Assembly (NCBI GenBank): GCA_905373835.1
Contig: CAJPUN010000005.1
Location: forward strand, 1-64,000
Direction: 5' to 3'
Source: Candidatus Saccharimonadota bacterium
Lineage (GTDB): Bacteria; Patescibacteriota; Saccharimonadia; Saccharimonadales; Saccharimonadaceae
DNA length: 64,000 nt
The notes under the pieces were generated by a model. That model was given only the letters and a program-made list of their open reading frames with translations, had not been told where the DNA came from and did no database searches. Below, one piece after another: positions 24,989 to 33,116 of this stretch (positions are counted from its first letter, which is position 1; each line of letters opens with the position of its first letter). The translations under genes and the position numbers were made by a program.

Positions 24989-25948
24989 TTAATCTCGCTT
25001 GAGCATTACTGTAAAGGCTTCGCTGGGGATATCGACCTTGCCAAAGCGTTTCATACGCTTCTTGCCACGAGCTTGCTTGGCAAGGAGCTTCTTCTTGCGA
25101 CTCACATCACCGCCGTAGAGATAGCCAGTGACATCTTTGCGGTAGGCACCAATATTTTCGCGGGCAATGAACTTCCCACCAATCGCCGCCTGCAGTGCCA
25201 CCTCAAAGCTCTGGCGCGGCACAACATCCTTGAGCTTCTTCACCACCTCGCGCCCCAACCGTTGCGATTCCGAGCGGTGGCACATCACACTCAGCGCATC
25301 GACCATCTCGCCCGCCACGTAGAAATCCACACGCACTAAATCCTCCGCTTGGTAGCCCCGCAGTTCATAATTAAACGAGCCGTAGCCGCTGGTAACCGAC
25401 TTCAATTGATCATAAAAATCCGTCAGGAGATTAGCCAGTGGTGCCGCAAAGGAGATGAGGGCACGCTCGTCGATGTAACTGAGGTTCTTTTGCCGGCCGC
25501 GTTTACTGACGATGAGCTGGATCACTGCGCCGATGTAATCTTGAGGCACAACGATCTCACCATCAATCCACGGCTCGCGAATCTCCTTGATCTGGGCTGG
25601 GTCGGGCAATTCACTAGCCGATTTGATGTCTAATTCCTCGCCATTCGTCAAACTGACTTGGTAGTCGGTACTCGGGTTGGTGACGATGAGGTCTAAATTA
25701 TACTCACGCTCGAGCCGCTCGCGAATGATATCCATATGCAAGAGACCAAGGAAGCCAATCCGCACACCATAACCCAACACCGGCGAATTCTCTGGCTCAA
25801 ACTGCAGCGCACTATCGCTCAGGCTCAGCTTCTCAATCGCCTCCTTCAGGTCATTATAATCTTCATTAGACACCGGGAAAAACCCCGCATAGACGAAGGG
25901 CTTGACCTCTTTGTAGCCAGGGAGGGGCTGGACGGTTATCGCTGTCAT
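24989..25948 (-). CDS. lepA: Elongation factor 4 (LepA), C-terminal half
   Basis: A 319-residue protein covering LepA domains III, V and the C-terminal domain. It begins at PLPGYKEVKPFVYAG, which follows domain II in normal LepA, and includes FLGLLHMDIIRERLEREY, RGYQAEDLVRVDFYV and the LepA-specific tail (YGGDVSRKKKLLAKQARGKK). It lacks the GTPase. It has its own TATAAT (minus strand, 25956-25961) 7 nt before the ATG, so it is transcribed independently. The matching N-half is about 4.5 kb upstream at 30431-31426. LepA promotes ribosome back-translocation or assembly under stress. Confidence 0.92.
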   Translation of the reverse strand: MTAITVQPLPGYKEVKPFVYAGFFPVSNEDYNDLKEAIEKLSLSDSALQFEPENSPVLGYGVRIGFLGLLHMDIIRERLEREYNLDLIVTNPSTDYQVSLTNGEELDIKSASELPDPAQIKEIREPWIDGEIVVPQDYIGAVIQLIVSKRGRQKNLSYIDERALISFAAPLANLLTDFYDQLKSVTSGYGSFNYELRGYQAEDLVRVDFYVAGEMVDALSVMCHRSESQRLGREVVKKLKDVVPRQSFEVALQAAIGGKFIARENIGAYRKDVTGYLYGGDVSRKKKLLAKQARGKKRMKRFGKVDIPSEAFTVMLKRD

Positions 25949-25955
25949 GTTTGAT

Positions 25956-25961
25956 ATTATA
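25956..25961 (-). promoter_or_regulatory. -10 box of the lepA C-half gene
   Basis: TATAAT on the minus strand ends 7 nt before the ATG of the LepA C-half, giving this half its own leaderless start of expression. Confidence 0.7.
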
Positions 25962-25990
25962 GCAAGTTTTGCAGCAGAGGAGAATTACCC

Positions 25991-26306
25991 TTATTGCGAG
26001 GATTCCTTATGTTCTGCAGATAGATTAAGACGCTTTTCGCGGTAGTGCTGAATCTGCGAGAACTGCTCGGGCGAGAGGCAAAACATTGGCCGATAGCCAT
26101 CGATCGTACTCATCATCAGTGGTTGGTTAAGGATTTGGCTATCTGGCCTGAAGTTGCCATTCTTCGTTGAGGCTAGCAAAGAACACATCAATAATCCTAA
26201 GCTCATCCTGCTGATCCGCAAAGAAGTCTTGCAAATAGCTACCAAAGTCACCCACCCAACGCTCTGCGCCACCACAGAGGATATATGTCGTTTTTGTTAG
26301 CTTCAC
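25991..26306 (-). pseudogene. Frameshifted remnant, peptidase E-like N-terminus
   Basis: A GTG-start frame (26306 to a stop at 26139, 55 residues) encodes TTYILCGGAERWVGDFG followed by an acidic helix and VFFASLNEE. This start is reminiscent of class I glutaminase-like peptidase E proteins. After the stop, a second frame continues to 25991 with protein-like content (CLSPEQFSQIQHYREKRLN). A frameshift or partial deletion near 26150-26190 would explain it. Assignment is tentative. It lies 3 nt after the SDR gene. Confidence 0.4.
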
Positions 26307-26309
26307 TTC

Positions 26310-27062
26310 CTATCGCCTTCCACCATCAACTGGTATTACGGTGCCCGTTATATACTTTGCTGCATCACTCGCAAGAAAGACGATAACTCGTGCAATGTCA
26401 CGAGGATGAGCAATACGACCAAGAAGAATCTGCTTTTTAGCGTCTGCTATGACATCACTTGGGAGGTCTTTATTCATATCCGTATCTACCCAACCAGGAG
26501 CGACACCATTCACTCGTATATAGGGTGCATGCTGCGTAGCAAGTGTCTTTGTTATTGATTGAACCGCCGCTTTGCTAGCAGCATAGTCTATATTGTCGGG
26601 ATAAAAATCAAACATCCCGGCTGTTGATGCGACATTGATTATAGATCCTTGGCCGGCAGTTTCTTGTATCATACGCCCAAAGATCTTCCCCGACAAAAGG
26701 ACACTATAGACATTTGTATCAAAAATCGTTCGATAATCCGCAAAAGTGTGCTCTTCATACGGTTTGTCGATAATAACTCCTGCGTTATTAACAACGACAT
26801 CAAGCGACGAAAAAGTACTTTCTATGCGATCCGCCATAGCTTGCACCGCAGCTTCATCAGATACATCAGCCTGAATCGCGATAACCTTCACTTTGTAACG
26901 ATCACTCATCTCATGAACTATCTTTTGTACACTATGCTGGGCGGATGATTTATAATTCATAACCACATTTGCCCCAGCATGAGCAAACTCCTCAGCAGTT
27001 GCACGCCCGATACCTCTTGCGGCTCCTGTTATAAGTACTGTTTTACCCGTCAATCCATCCAT
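26310..27062 (-). CDS. Short-chain dehydrogenase/reductase (FabG-like)
   Basis: A 250-residue classical SDR. The NAD(P) motif is GAARGIG, followed by NNAG, the catalytic Ser in NVASTAG, and YAASK with the active Tyr and Lys. The C-terminus GTVIPVDGG is typical of 3-oxoacyl-ACP reductase and related sugar or alcohol dehydrogenases. The substrate is unknown. It starts 2 nt after the NUDIX gene. Its base composition looks more AT-rich than the flanking conserved genes, in line with recent acquisition. Confidence 0.88.
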   Translation of the reverse strand: MDGLTGKTVLITGAARGIGRATAEEFAHAGANVVMNYKSSAQHSVQKIVHEMSDRYKVKVIAIQADVSDEAAVQAMADRIESTFSSLDVVVNNAGVIIDKPYEEHTFADYRTIFDTNVYSVLLSGKIFGRMIQETAGQGSIINVASTAGMFDFYPDNIDYAASKAAVQSITKTLATQHAPYIRVNGVAPGWVDTDMNKDLPSDVIADAKKQILLGRIAHPRDIARVIVFLASDAAKYITGTVIPVDGGRR

Positions 27063-27064
27063 TA

Positions 27065-27700
27065 CTATGCTATATCTCCCTTATTTCTATCAATCAAATC
27101 ATTGCAGTATAGATACCGTAATAACACCATCGCAATTCTATCCTCGCGCATGTCACCTTTCAAAGCCATTTCGCGCACCTCATCATACGAGAACCACAAG
27201 TCTGTCTGAATCACTTCACCATCCTCAAGTTGCTGCCCATCATCACTTTTTATAAAATTCGTTGCAACAAATGTATATAAATCCCACTTCACCGTCGCAC
27301 CAAGTGTCGAGGTATGAATAAGCTGCGGGTCGACAATCGTGTAACCCGCTTCTTCTTGCACCTCATGCACAGCCTTCGTCGTCGCGGCTTGAATTATATC
27401 AACATGTTGGGCGCAAGCAGCTTGGTAGTCAGCACGTGAATCAAACACCTTACCCCCTGGCAGGCGATAATCATATCCATCCAGCTCATGACGAAATTCG
27501 CGGGTGAGCAAGATTTTGCCACTGTTTTGATCATCAAGTATAATGCGCACGCCTGGCGCTCGTACCACCCTTTCCCAGCCCTTGTCATTATGTTGGACAT
27601 CAAACATCATGCCTGCAAAAGCTGTGTGCCAGCCCGCCTTTGCTTCATCTTCACTGTTATGTGCTATGTTCTTTTCTGTCAGGAGTCTTTCTTGCGTCAT
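27065..27700 (-). CDS. NUDIX hydrolase (cassette copy 1)
   Basis: A 211-residue NUDIX-fold protein of the ADP-ribose pyrophosphatase type (RLPGGKVFD ahead of the box). The NUDIX box is expanded by about 15 residues and reads AVHEVQEEAG, with His in place of the usual Arg before EV.EE. It probably cleaves a nucleoside diphosphate linked to another moiety. It is the first gene of a pair with the SDR (2-nt gap), so the two may act on the same nucleotide-sugar or ADP-ribose-linked substrate (inference). Confidence 0.8.
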   Translation of the reverse strand: MTQERLLTEKNIAHNSEDEAKAGWHTAFAGMMFDVQHNDKGWERVVRAPGVRIILDDQNSGKILLTREFRHELDGYDYRLPGGKVFDSRADYQAACAQHVDIIQAATTKAVHEVQEEAGYTIVDPQLIHTSTLGATVKWDLYTFVATNFIKSDDGQQLEDGEVIQTDLWFSYDEVREMALKGDMREDRIAMVLLRYLYCNDLIDRNKGDIA

Positions 27701-27742
27701 ACCGATCCTCTACTAGGCAGAGTGTTACCGCTCCTCTATCAT

Positions 27743-28228
27743 CTACACCACACCCGTCTCGTTATACCGCTGGTAGGCAGTGAGAATCTGGCGTGTGGCG
27801 TCATTCGTATTGAGCTGCAATGCTTCGTCTAGCGAGAACCACTGACCTGTCGCTACTTCCTCAGTGTCAGTGTGCGGTGCCTCACTTTGCCATTGCTTAA
27901 GGCAAAACACTACGGTAAAGGCTTGCGTGTCACCATCAGGATAATGATACACCCGCCCTGGTCCAGACTGCGTTGCAAAGAGCTCAAGGTCGCTGGCGTG
28001 CGCAGTGATTCCTGCTTCTTCACGTAGTTCATGTAGTGCCGCGCTGGTGTAGCTATCACCCTCCTCGACGTGCCCACCTACTGTACTCCATCGGTCGAAG
28101 GCTTTGGCGTAGATGAGTTTGACGCGCCCTGCTTCATCAACCGGCAAGACATCAACAGTCGTCGTGAGTAATTTCTTATCCCCAACCTTCTGGCGCAACT
28201 GCCACACATACGAGCCAACATACCCCAT
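27743..28228 (-). CDS. NUDIX hydrolase (cassette copy 2)
   Basis: A 161-residue NUDIX protein with a complete box: GGHVEEGDSYTSAALHELREEAG. Substrate unknown. The start ATG at 28228 lies 7 nt after AGGGAG; a GTG two codons upstream is less well placed. The ending falls 42 nt before the next NUDIX gene on the same strand. Confidence 0.85.
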   Translation of the reverse strand: MGYVGSYVWQLRQKVGDKKLLTTTVDVLPVDEAGRVKLIYAKAFDRWSTVGGHVEEGDSYTSAALHELREEAGITAHASDLELFATQSGPGRVYHYPDGDTQAFTVVFCLKQWQSEAPHTDTEEVATGQWFSLDEALQLNTNDATRQILTAYQRYNETGVV

Positions 28229-28323
28229 ATTCACACTCCCTTCTCTGCCGCCAGCAGATGATCAATGGTACTTTCTATTATGATTTTAGCATATTCGTTG
28301 AGGATGAGGCGGCTAGCTCCACA

Positions 28324-28902
28324 CTACTCGTCCGCACGAGAGTCTCCTCCTTGCTGGAGGGTACTGGCGAGCAAGGCCCAGGCAGCGAGCATGGCGTAGT
28401 TGGTGATTGCGCCAGTAGCGACCATGCGGTGGATGGTGGTAATTGGCAGCCACTGCGAGATAATTTGCTCGGTGCTATCTGGCTGGTGGTGATGGTTTGT
28501 CCCAGCATATTCGCCGTAAACCACATGGAGCTTCGCGCTGGTGCGACGATTATCGGCATAGAGCCAGCCACATTCCCGCACATTCGTCATGGCAATGCCC
28601 GACTCCTCAGCCAGCTCTCGCTGCGCCGCCGCACACACATCCTCGCCCGCTTCGATCTTCCCGCCCGGGAACTGATACAACACTTCATCCACTGGGTATG
28701 AATACTCTTGCTGTACCAAAATATTATTGCCTCGGCGACACACTACGATTACCCCACCATGCCCATGGTAGGGGTAATGAACATATTGGATGGTCTTTCC
28801 ATTTGGTAGCTCTATTGTATCTTCTGCGACGGTGAGCCGAGGGTGCTCGAAGAGTATTTGTGATGACTGGGTGCGCCACTTGTGCAGTTGGTGTGACGAC
28901 AT
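28324..28902 (-). CDS. NUDIX hydrolase, ADP-ribose pyrophosphatase-like (cassette copy 3)
   Basis: A 192-residue protein with the layout of ADP-sugar pyrophosphatases: an N-terminal beta region (ELPNGKTIQYVHYP), then QFPGGKIEAGEDVCAAAQRE and LAEESG forming a full NUDIX box. It would cleave ADP-ribose or related sugars to AMP and sugar phosphate. A TATCTT box lies 7 nt before the start. The tail is Gln/Gly/Asp-rich and short. Confidence 0.85.
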   Translation of the reverse strand: MSSHQLHKWRTQSSQILFEHPRLTVAEDTIELPNGKTIQYVHYPYHGHGGVIVVCRRGNNILVQQEYSYPVDEVLYQFPGGKIEAGEDVCAAAQRELAEESGIAMTNVRECGWLYADNRRTSAKLHVVYGEYAGTNHHHQPDSTEQIISQWLPITTIHRMVATGAITNYAMLAAWALLASTLQQGGDSRADE

Positions 28903-28927
28903 GGTTGGTAAGATATGGATAATAGCT

Positions 28928-29545
28928 TTACCTATTTGACCCTTTCTTAATAAAATTCATTTTCTTAACCCTAGGAATACGACGACGAGACAACATCATA
29001 GCCAACCATAAACAGCCACTACATAAAACAAATCCAATTGTCGCAGGGGCAATCACCGCCAGACCAGCTTCACCAGAAAAAGTTATACTCCATAGTAATT
29101 TACCGGCAGCCATGAACGCCATGACTGCCACACCTAGCCAGATATTTCGCCACCACAATGCCGCTGCTAAAGCACTAAAGGATAATGGTATAAGCAATGT
29201 GAGGAAAATCTTACGTAATGTCCATTCACCCTGTAAATACTGCTGCTCAACTTGCAAAAACTGTTGCACCTGTAAATTCGTTTCATCAGGCGGGGCAAAC
29301 CACCCCATGCTGGTCAAGGTGAGTAATATCACCATCATTATCCCTGCCCAGCTCCGCCGATACGCGAACCAACAAAATGGTATCAAGAATAACGGACGGA
29401 TATACCAGCTCAGCTGATTATGGTGCCGCTGCCACAGCCAGTTCCAAAAACTCGGAGTAGTAAATGCCGCGGCGATGAATAGTATAATCAGGCCAGCAAA
29501 CAAGATGGCGATGAATGTGTCATACTTTTTTATCACAGTCATCAT
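28928..29545 (-). CDS. Multi-pass membrane protein, unknown
   Basis: A 205-residue protein with about six hydrophobic segments and a basic C-terminal tail. I do not recognise a family. A hydrophilic loop (residues 87-110) separates the two halves. The ATG at 29545 follows TATAGT (minus strand, 29553-29558) by 7 nt, so it begins its own leaderless transcript in the cassette between the two lepA halves. Base composition is AT-rich compared with ftsH and murJ. Confidence 0.65.
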   Translation of the reverse strand: MMTVIKKYDTFIAILFAGLIILFIAAAFTTPSFWNWLWQRHHNQLSWYIRPLFLIPFCWFAYRRSWAGIMMVILLTLTSMGWFAPPDETNLQVQQFLQVEQQYLQGEWTLRKIFLTLLIPLSFSALAAALWWRNIWLGVAVMAFMAAGKLLWSITFSGEAGLAVIAPATIGFVLCSGCLWLAMMLSRRRIPRVKKMNFIKKGSNR

Positions 29546-29572
29546 ACGATAAACTATACCACTATATTATAA

Positions 29573-29660
29573 CTACTCAAAGTATTTCTTGAGCGTCACC
29601 GTATCCCCCACCCGCGCTTCGCGTGTGGTTTTCAGGTTGGTGACGATGTAGCTGGGTAGC
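29573..29660 (-). pseudogene. Relic of a second lepA N-half 3' end
   Basis: The minus strand encodes YIVTNLKTTREARVGDTVTL followed by KKYFE and a stop at 29573. This is the tail of LepA domain II. Over 59 bp (29594-29652) it matches 30467-30525 at 54 positions, and all five differences are synonymous third-codon changes. Upstream homology ends abruptly near 29653. It is what remains of a different lepA N-half allele. Confidence 0.8.
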
Positions 29661-29760
29661 AATGTTTCCTTTCCGGAATATTCAGTCGCCCTAATTGCTC
29701 CACACATAGTGTTGTTAGTATTTTATTCTATTTTATAAATAATGGCATCTCATTCTTAGC

Positions 29761-30441
29761 TCACTGCGCCTTCGGCAAAAAACCGCGCGCCACGAGCGCC
29801 TGCCAAGCCGTATCCGCCGAGAGAGATGGCGGCTGCGGCGTTGAAAATCCCTTATCGGGATAGGTCTTTATCCGCTCATAATCACCCAGCATCAACGTCA
29901 GCATCATAGTCGCACTGCCATAGGTTGCCTCATATAACTGATAATATGCTTCTACTGTTGTCGGCTGACTAGTTACATACAGTCGCGGCCGCGGGTGCGG
30001 CCACTGAGCCTCGGCAGTTGCCAAAAATCGACGCGTCATATACGGTTTATGGATTAAAATGATATCCTTAGCCTGGATTGCCGCCCCCGCCAGCAACTGA
30101 GCCGAACGAGTGATGTTTTCGCCGGTATTAGCAGCGTGGTGTTCACACAGGATTGCCGAGTTCGACACCGCCAAACGTTGGAGCTGCCGCCCCAGCAGCG
30201 TTGCTTCGGTTTCTGTTGCCCCATGATAGGGATTAGCAAATCCTGACACCACGATCCGTTGACTCACTCCCGCATGATATAGCTCGGCCGCTCGCTCGGC
30301 ACTATCGATCATAGCTCCCGCACCGCCGATCACGATAGCATCCGCCCGCGCCGGCAGCCGACTCTCAATGCAAAGATACTCCCACAATACCCGGAGGTGA
30401 TACCAGTCTTGATCGGTGAGCGCTAGCTGGCTACGTGACAT
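29761..30441 (-). CDS. YdcF/SanA-like DUF218 protein
   Basis: A 226-residue DUF218 (YdcF/ElyC/SanA) protein. It has ADAIVIGGAGAMIDSAERAAE, then RIVVSGFANP, an acidic segment (TETEATLLGRQL), CEHHAANTGENI and IHKPYMTRR, in the family's order. There is no transmembrane anchor, so it is cytoplasmic. The family is linked to envelope maintenance, but its chemistry is poorly known. The start overlaps the end of the lepA N-half by 11 nt, and it lies between two copies of a lepA tail, so it probably arrived together with that N-half. Confidence 0.85.
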   Translation of the reverse strand: MSRSQLALTDQDWYHLRVLWEYLCIESRLPARADAIVIGGAGAMIDSAERAAELYHAGVSQRIVVSGFANPYHGATETEATLLGRQLQRLAVSNSAILCEHHAANTGENITRSAQLLAGAAIQAKDIILIHKPYMTRRFLATAEAQWPHPRPRLYVTSQPTTVEAYYQLYEATYGSATMMLTLMLGDYERIKTYPDKGFSTPQPPSLSADTAWQALVARGFLPKAQ

Positions 30442-31426
30442 GTGTCCGCTCTCGAGACTTTTTCAACGTCACCGTATCACCCACCCGCGCTTCACGCGTG
30501 GTCTTGAGGTTGGTGACGATGTAGCCGATTTCGCCGGTGCCAAGCAGTGGGTCGGGCTGCATGGTTGGGCTCAGGTGTCCTACCTCCAGAGCAAGGCCAC
30601 GGGCGCCGGTGGCCATCATGGTGATGTCTGCGCCTTTCGGTATTGTGCCATCTACCACGCGCACGTAGAGGATAACCCCCCGGTAGTCGTCGTAGTAGCT
30701 ATCAAAGATCAGGGCGCGGGTTGGTATGCTCGGCGTCTTGCCATCTTGCGCAGCCATGCGCTCAGCCTGCACCGCTAGTGGCGATACTGGTGCTGGGATG
30801 CGCTCGACAATAGCCCTCAGCACCTGCGGTACATTCTGCCCGGTCTTGGCCGAAATATGAATAATATCGCTTTCATTACAGCCAAGCAGATTAATCACCT
30901 GCTTAGACACGCGTGGCACATCGGCCGCTGGCAGGTCAACTTTATTGAGCACCGGGATGATGGTGAGGTCCTGCTCCATCGCCAAGTACACATTGGCCAG
31001 CGTCTGCGCCTGAATCCCCTGGCTGGCATCCACCACCAGCACCGCACCTTCGCAGGCCTGCAAGCTACGCGATACTTCGTAGCTAAAATCTACGTGGCCG
31101 GGGGTGTCAATCAGGTTGAGGTCGTAGGTGCCGGGCTGGGGCGCGGTGTTTCTGTCCCCGTCAATTGAACCAACAGGCGATACTAAGCGGGTGGCAGTCG
31201 ACGGGGCGGCACCCGCTTCTGAAGAAGTTACGTACTCATACTTCATCCGCACCGGAGCGAGCTTGATGGTAATCCCCTTCTCGCGCTCCAGATCCATGCT
31301 ATCGAGCAACTGCTGCTTCATATCCCGCTTGGTAACGGTGCCCGTCAGCTCCATCATGCGGTCGGCCAAGGTACTCTTGCCGTGGTCAATGTGGGCGATG
31401 ATGCAGAAATTACGGATATGTTCCAT
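30431..31426 (-). CDS. lepA: Elongation factor 4 (LepA), N-terminal half
   Basis: A 331-residue protein covering the LepA GTPase domain and domain II only. G1 is AHIDHGKST, G2 region EREKGITIK, G3 DTPGHVDFSYEVSRSL, G4 NKVD, G5 SAKTG. It ends GDTVTLKKS plus eight residues, exactly where domain III would start. Residues 66-99 contain an insertion of about 27 residues before G3 that standard LepA lacks. It starts 3 nt after murJ and is followed by the overlapping ydcF-like gene. The other half is at 24989-25948. Function as a two-chain EF4 is inference. Confidence 0.92.
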   Translation of the reverse strand: MEHIRNFCIIAHIDHGKSTLADRMMELTGTVTKRDMKQQLLDSMDLEREKGITIKLAPVRMKYEYVTSSEAGAAPSTATRLVSPVGSIDGDRNTAPQPGTYDLNLIDTPGHVDFSYEVSRSLQACEGAVLVVDASQGIQAQTLANVYLAMEQDLTIIPVLNKVDLPAADVPRVSKQVINLLGCNESDIIHISAKTGQNVPQVLRAIVERIPAPVSPLAVQAERMAAQDGKTPSIPTRALIFDSYYDDYRGVILYVRVVDGTIPKGADITMMATGARGLALEVGHLSPTMQPDPLLGTGEIGYIVTNLKTTREARVGDTVTLKKSRERTHVT

Positions 31427-31429
31427 ACG

Positions 31430-33100
31430 CTAGCGCTTCCAGTTCCAGCCAAGGTTAATCCGCCCAAAGAAGATCTGTCGCAGCCGATTAAGCACTGGCT
31501 CAGCTTCTTTGAGCCGCAGACGCCGGCTGAACCATATATAAACCGCAAAGCTCACTACTGTGATCATAATAAATTTCGGGAAGGCAAGGAAGAAACTCTT
31601 ATCGTTCGTACCAAAGGGGATCATCACCACACTCAGGTAGGCGGCTAAACCAGTTGGCACTGCAGCAATGACCATCTTGTAGATACTGTTGATGAAGCTG
31701 CGATCAAACAGCCTCGGCATACGCCGCCCCATGAAGAAGAAGAGGACAAGCACCTCCACCACGGCAGTAATAGACTGCGCCCAAGCCAAGCCATAGCCTG
31801 GATTTTGATTCTTTGACCAGAGATTTACCAAGATAATCGCCAGGATAATATTAAACCCAATCGCAAAGAACGAGATATAAAGCGGCGTCTTGGTATCCTG
31901 CTGCGCGTAGAAGCTACGTGCTGCAATATGATAAATCGTGCGGAAAAATATCGTCAAAACTAGCACCCCAAGAAAACCCGATATCACTGCGTCACCCCGG
32001 TTATGAATAAAGCTCACCACATAACCCCGTGCAAAGTAGGTAATAACCGCCACTGGCAGCGCTAACCAAATAATCACTCGGATCATTGCCTGCAATTCCT
32101 TACGGAAGAGATCCTCACGCCCCGCCCCGAGGTGTTCTGTCATTTGTGGGAAGGCGGCATTGCTAATTGCCACACCAATCAAGTTCACTGGCATCAATGA
32201 CAATGCCGACGCCTGTTGGTAAGCCCGCACCGTCCCATCGGCCATACGCGAAGCGAGGTTTGTCTCCACAAGACCATTAAGATAGTCGATCCCTTGGTCC
32301 AGTGAGCGCGTTCGCAGCAGACGCAGCACCTGGCGAAAGCTCTTGTTCTTGCGCTTGATCATAAAGCGATAGTCAAAGTCTAAGCCAAGCAGACCAATCG
32401 AGCTCACAATCAGCTGCAGCACCGAGCCTAGCACCACACCCAGCGCCACGCCCATAATGCCACCCTCAAACACTTGCCAGCCAAAGATATTGATGCCGTT
32501 CGTAAAGAAGGTTGCACCAATGATGATACCAATATTGTAGATCGTTGGCGCCAGCGCATAGAAGGTAAAGCGCCCAATCGCCTGCTGCATACTCGCAATG
32601 ACGGTAGAAATAGAGAAGAGGAATGGATTGACCGCAATCACGCGCATCATACTCACTGCCAGGCTCCGCCCTGACTCGCTGAGCCCCGGCCCTACCACGA
32701 CATTCACGAGCGGCTCAGCAAAGATCATAATCAAAATACTCGCCGCTAAGGTCGTGAGCGCTAAGAAATTGATCAAGCTCGAGCTCAAATCCCACGCCGA
32801 CTGCTTGTTACCTGACGCCAAGCGCTGGTTAAACACTGGTATAAAGGATACGCTCAGCGCCCCAGACACCAGCACAAAGAACATGAAGTCGGGGATAGTA
32901 AAGGCTACGGTATAGGCATCAGCACCCACTTTGTAGGTGTCGTAGTACATACCATTAATAAGCCGCTCACGATACATCCCTAAAACGCTCGATAGTAACG
33001 TTGAGCCTGCCAGTAGGGCAGCAGCATTCTTTATGTTTAGTTTGCTATTTGCTTTGGCGACGACTGAGCGGACACGCCGACGATTTGCTCCATGTGCCAC
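31430..33100 (-). CDS. murJ: Lipid II flippase MurJ
   Basis: A 556-residue MVF/MATE-family protein with about fourteen transmembrane segments. The N-terminal LLAGSTLLSSVLGMYRERLI and the charged residues of the central cavity match MurJ. It flips lipid II across the membrane for peptidoglycan synthesis. Start GTG 33100 is chosen because AGGGAGG lies 5 nt upstream; the 17-codon longer frame would run into ftsH. A basic N-terminal stretch (ANRRRVRSVV) precedes helix 1. It is 16 nt after ftsH and 3 nt before lepA. Confidence 0.93.
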   Translation of the reverse strand: MAHGANRRRVRSVVAKANSKLNIKNAAALLAGSTLLSSVLGMYRERLINGMYYDTYKVGADAYTVAFTIPDFMFFVLVSGALSVSFIPVFNQRLASGNKQSAWDLSSSLINFLALTTLAASILIMIFAEPLVNVVVGPGLSESGRSLAVSMMRVIAVNPFLFSISTVIASMQQAIGRFTFYALAPTIYNIGIIIGATFFTNGINIFGWQVFEGGIMGVALGVVLGSVLQLIVSSIGLLGLDFDYRFMIKRKNKSFRQVLRLLRTRSLDQGIDYLNGLVETNLASRMADGTVRAYQQASALSLMPVNLIGVAISNAAFPQMTEHLGAGREDLFRKELQAMIRVIIWLALPVAVITYFARGYVVSFIHNRGDAVISGFLGVLVLTIFFRTIYHIAARSFYAQQDTKTPLYISFFAIGFNIILAIILVNLWSKNQNPGYGLAWAQSITAVVEVLVLFFFMGRRMPRLFDRSFINSIYKMVIAAVPTGLAAYLSVVMIPFGTNDKSFFLAFPKFIMITVVSFAVYIWFSRRLRLKEAEPVLNRLRQIFFGRINLGWNWKR

Positions 33101-33116
33101 TGGTACCTCCCTGCTC

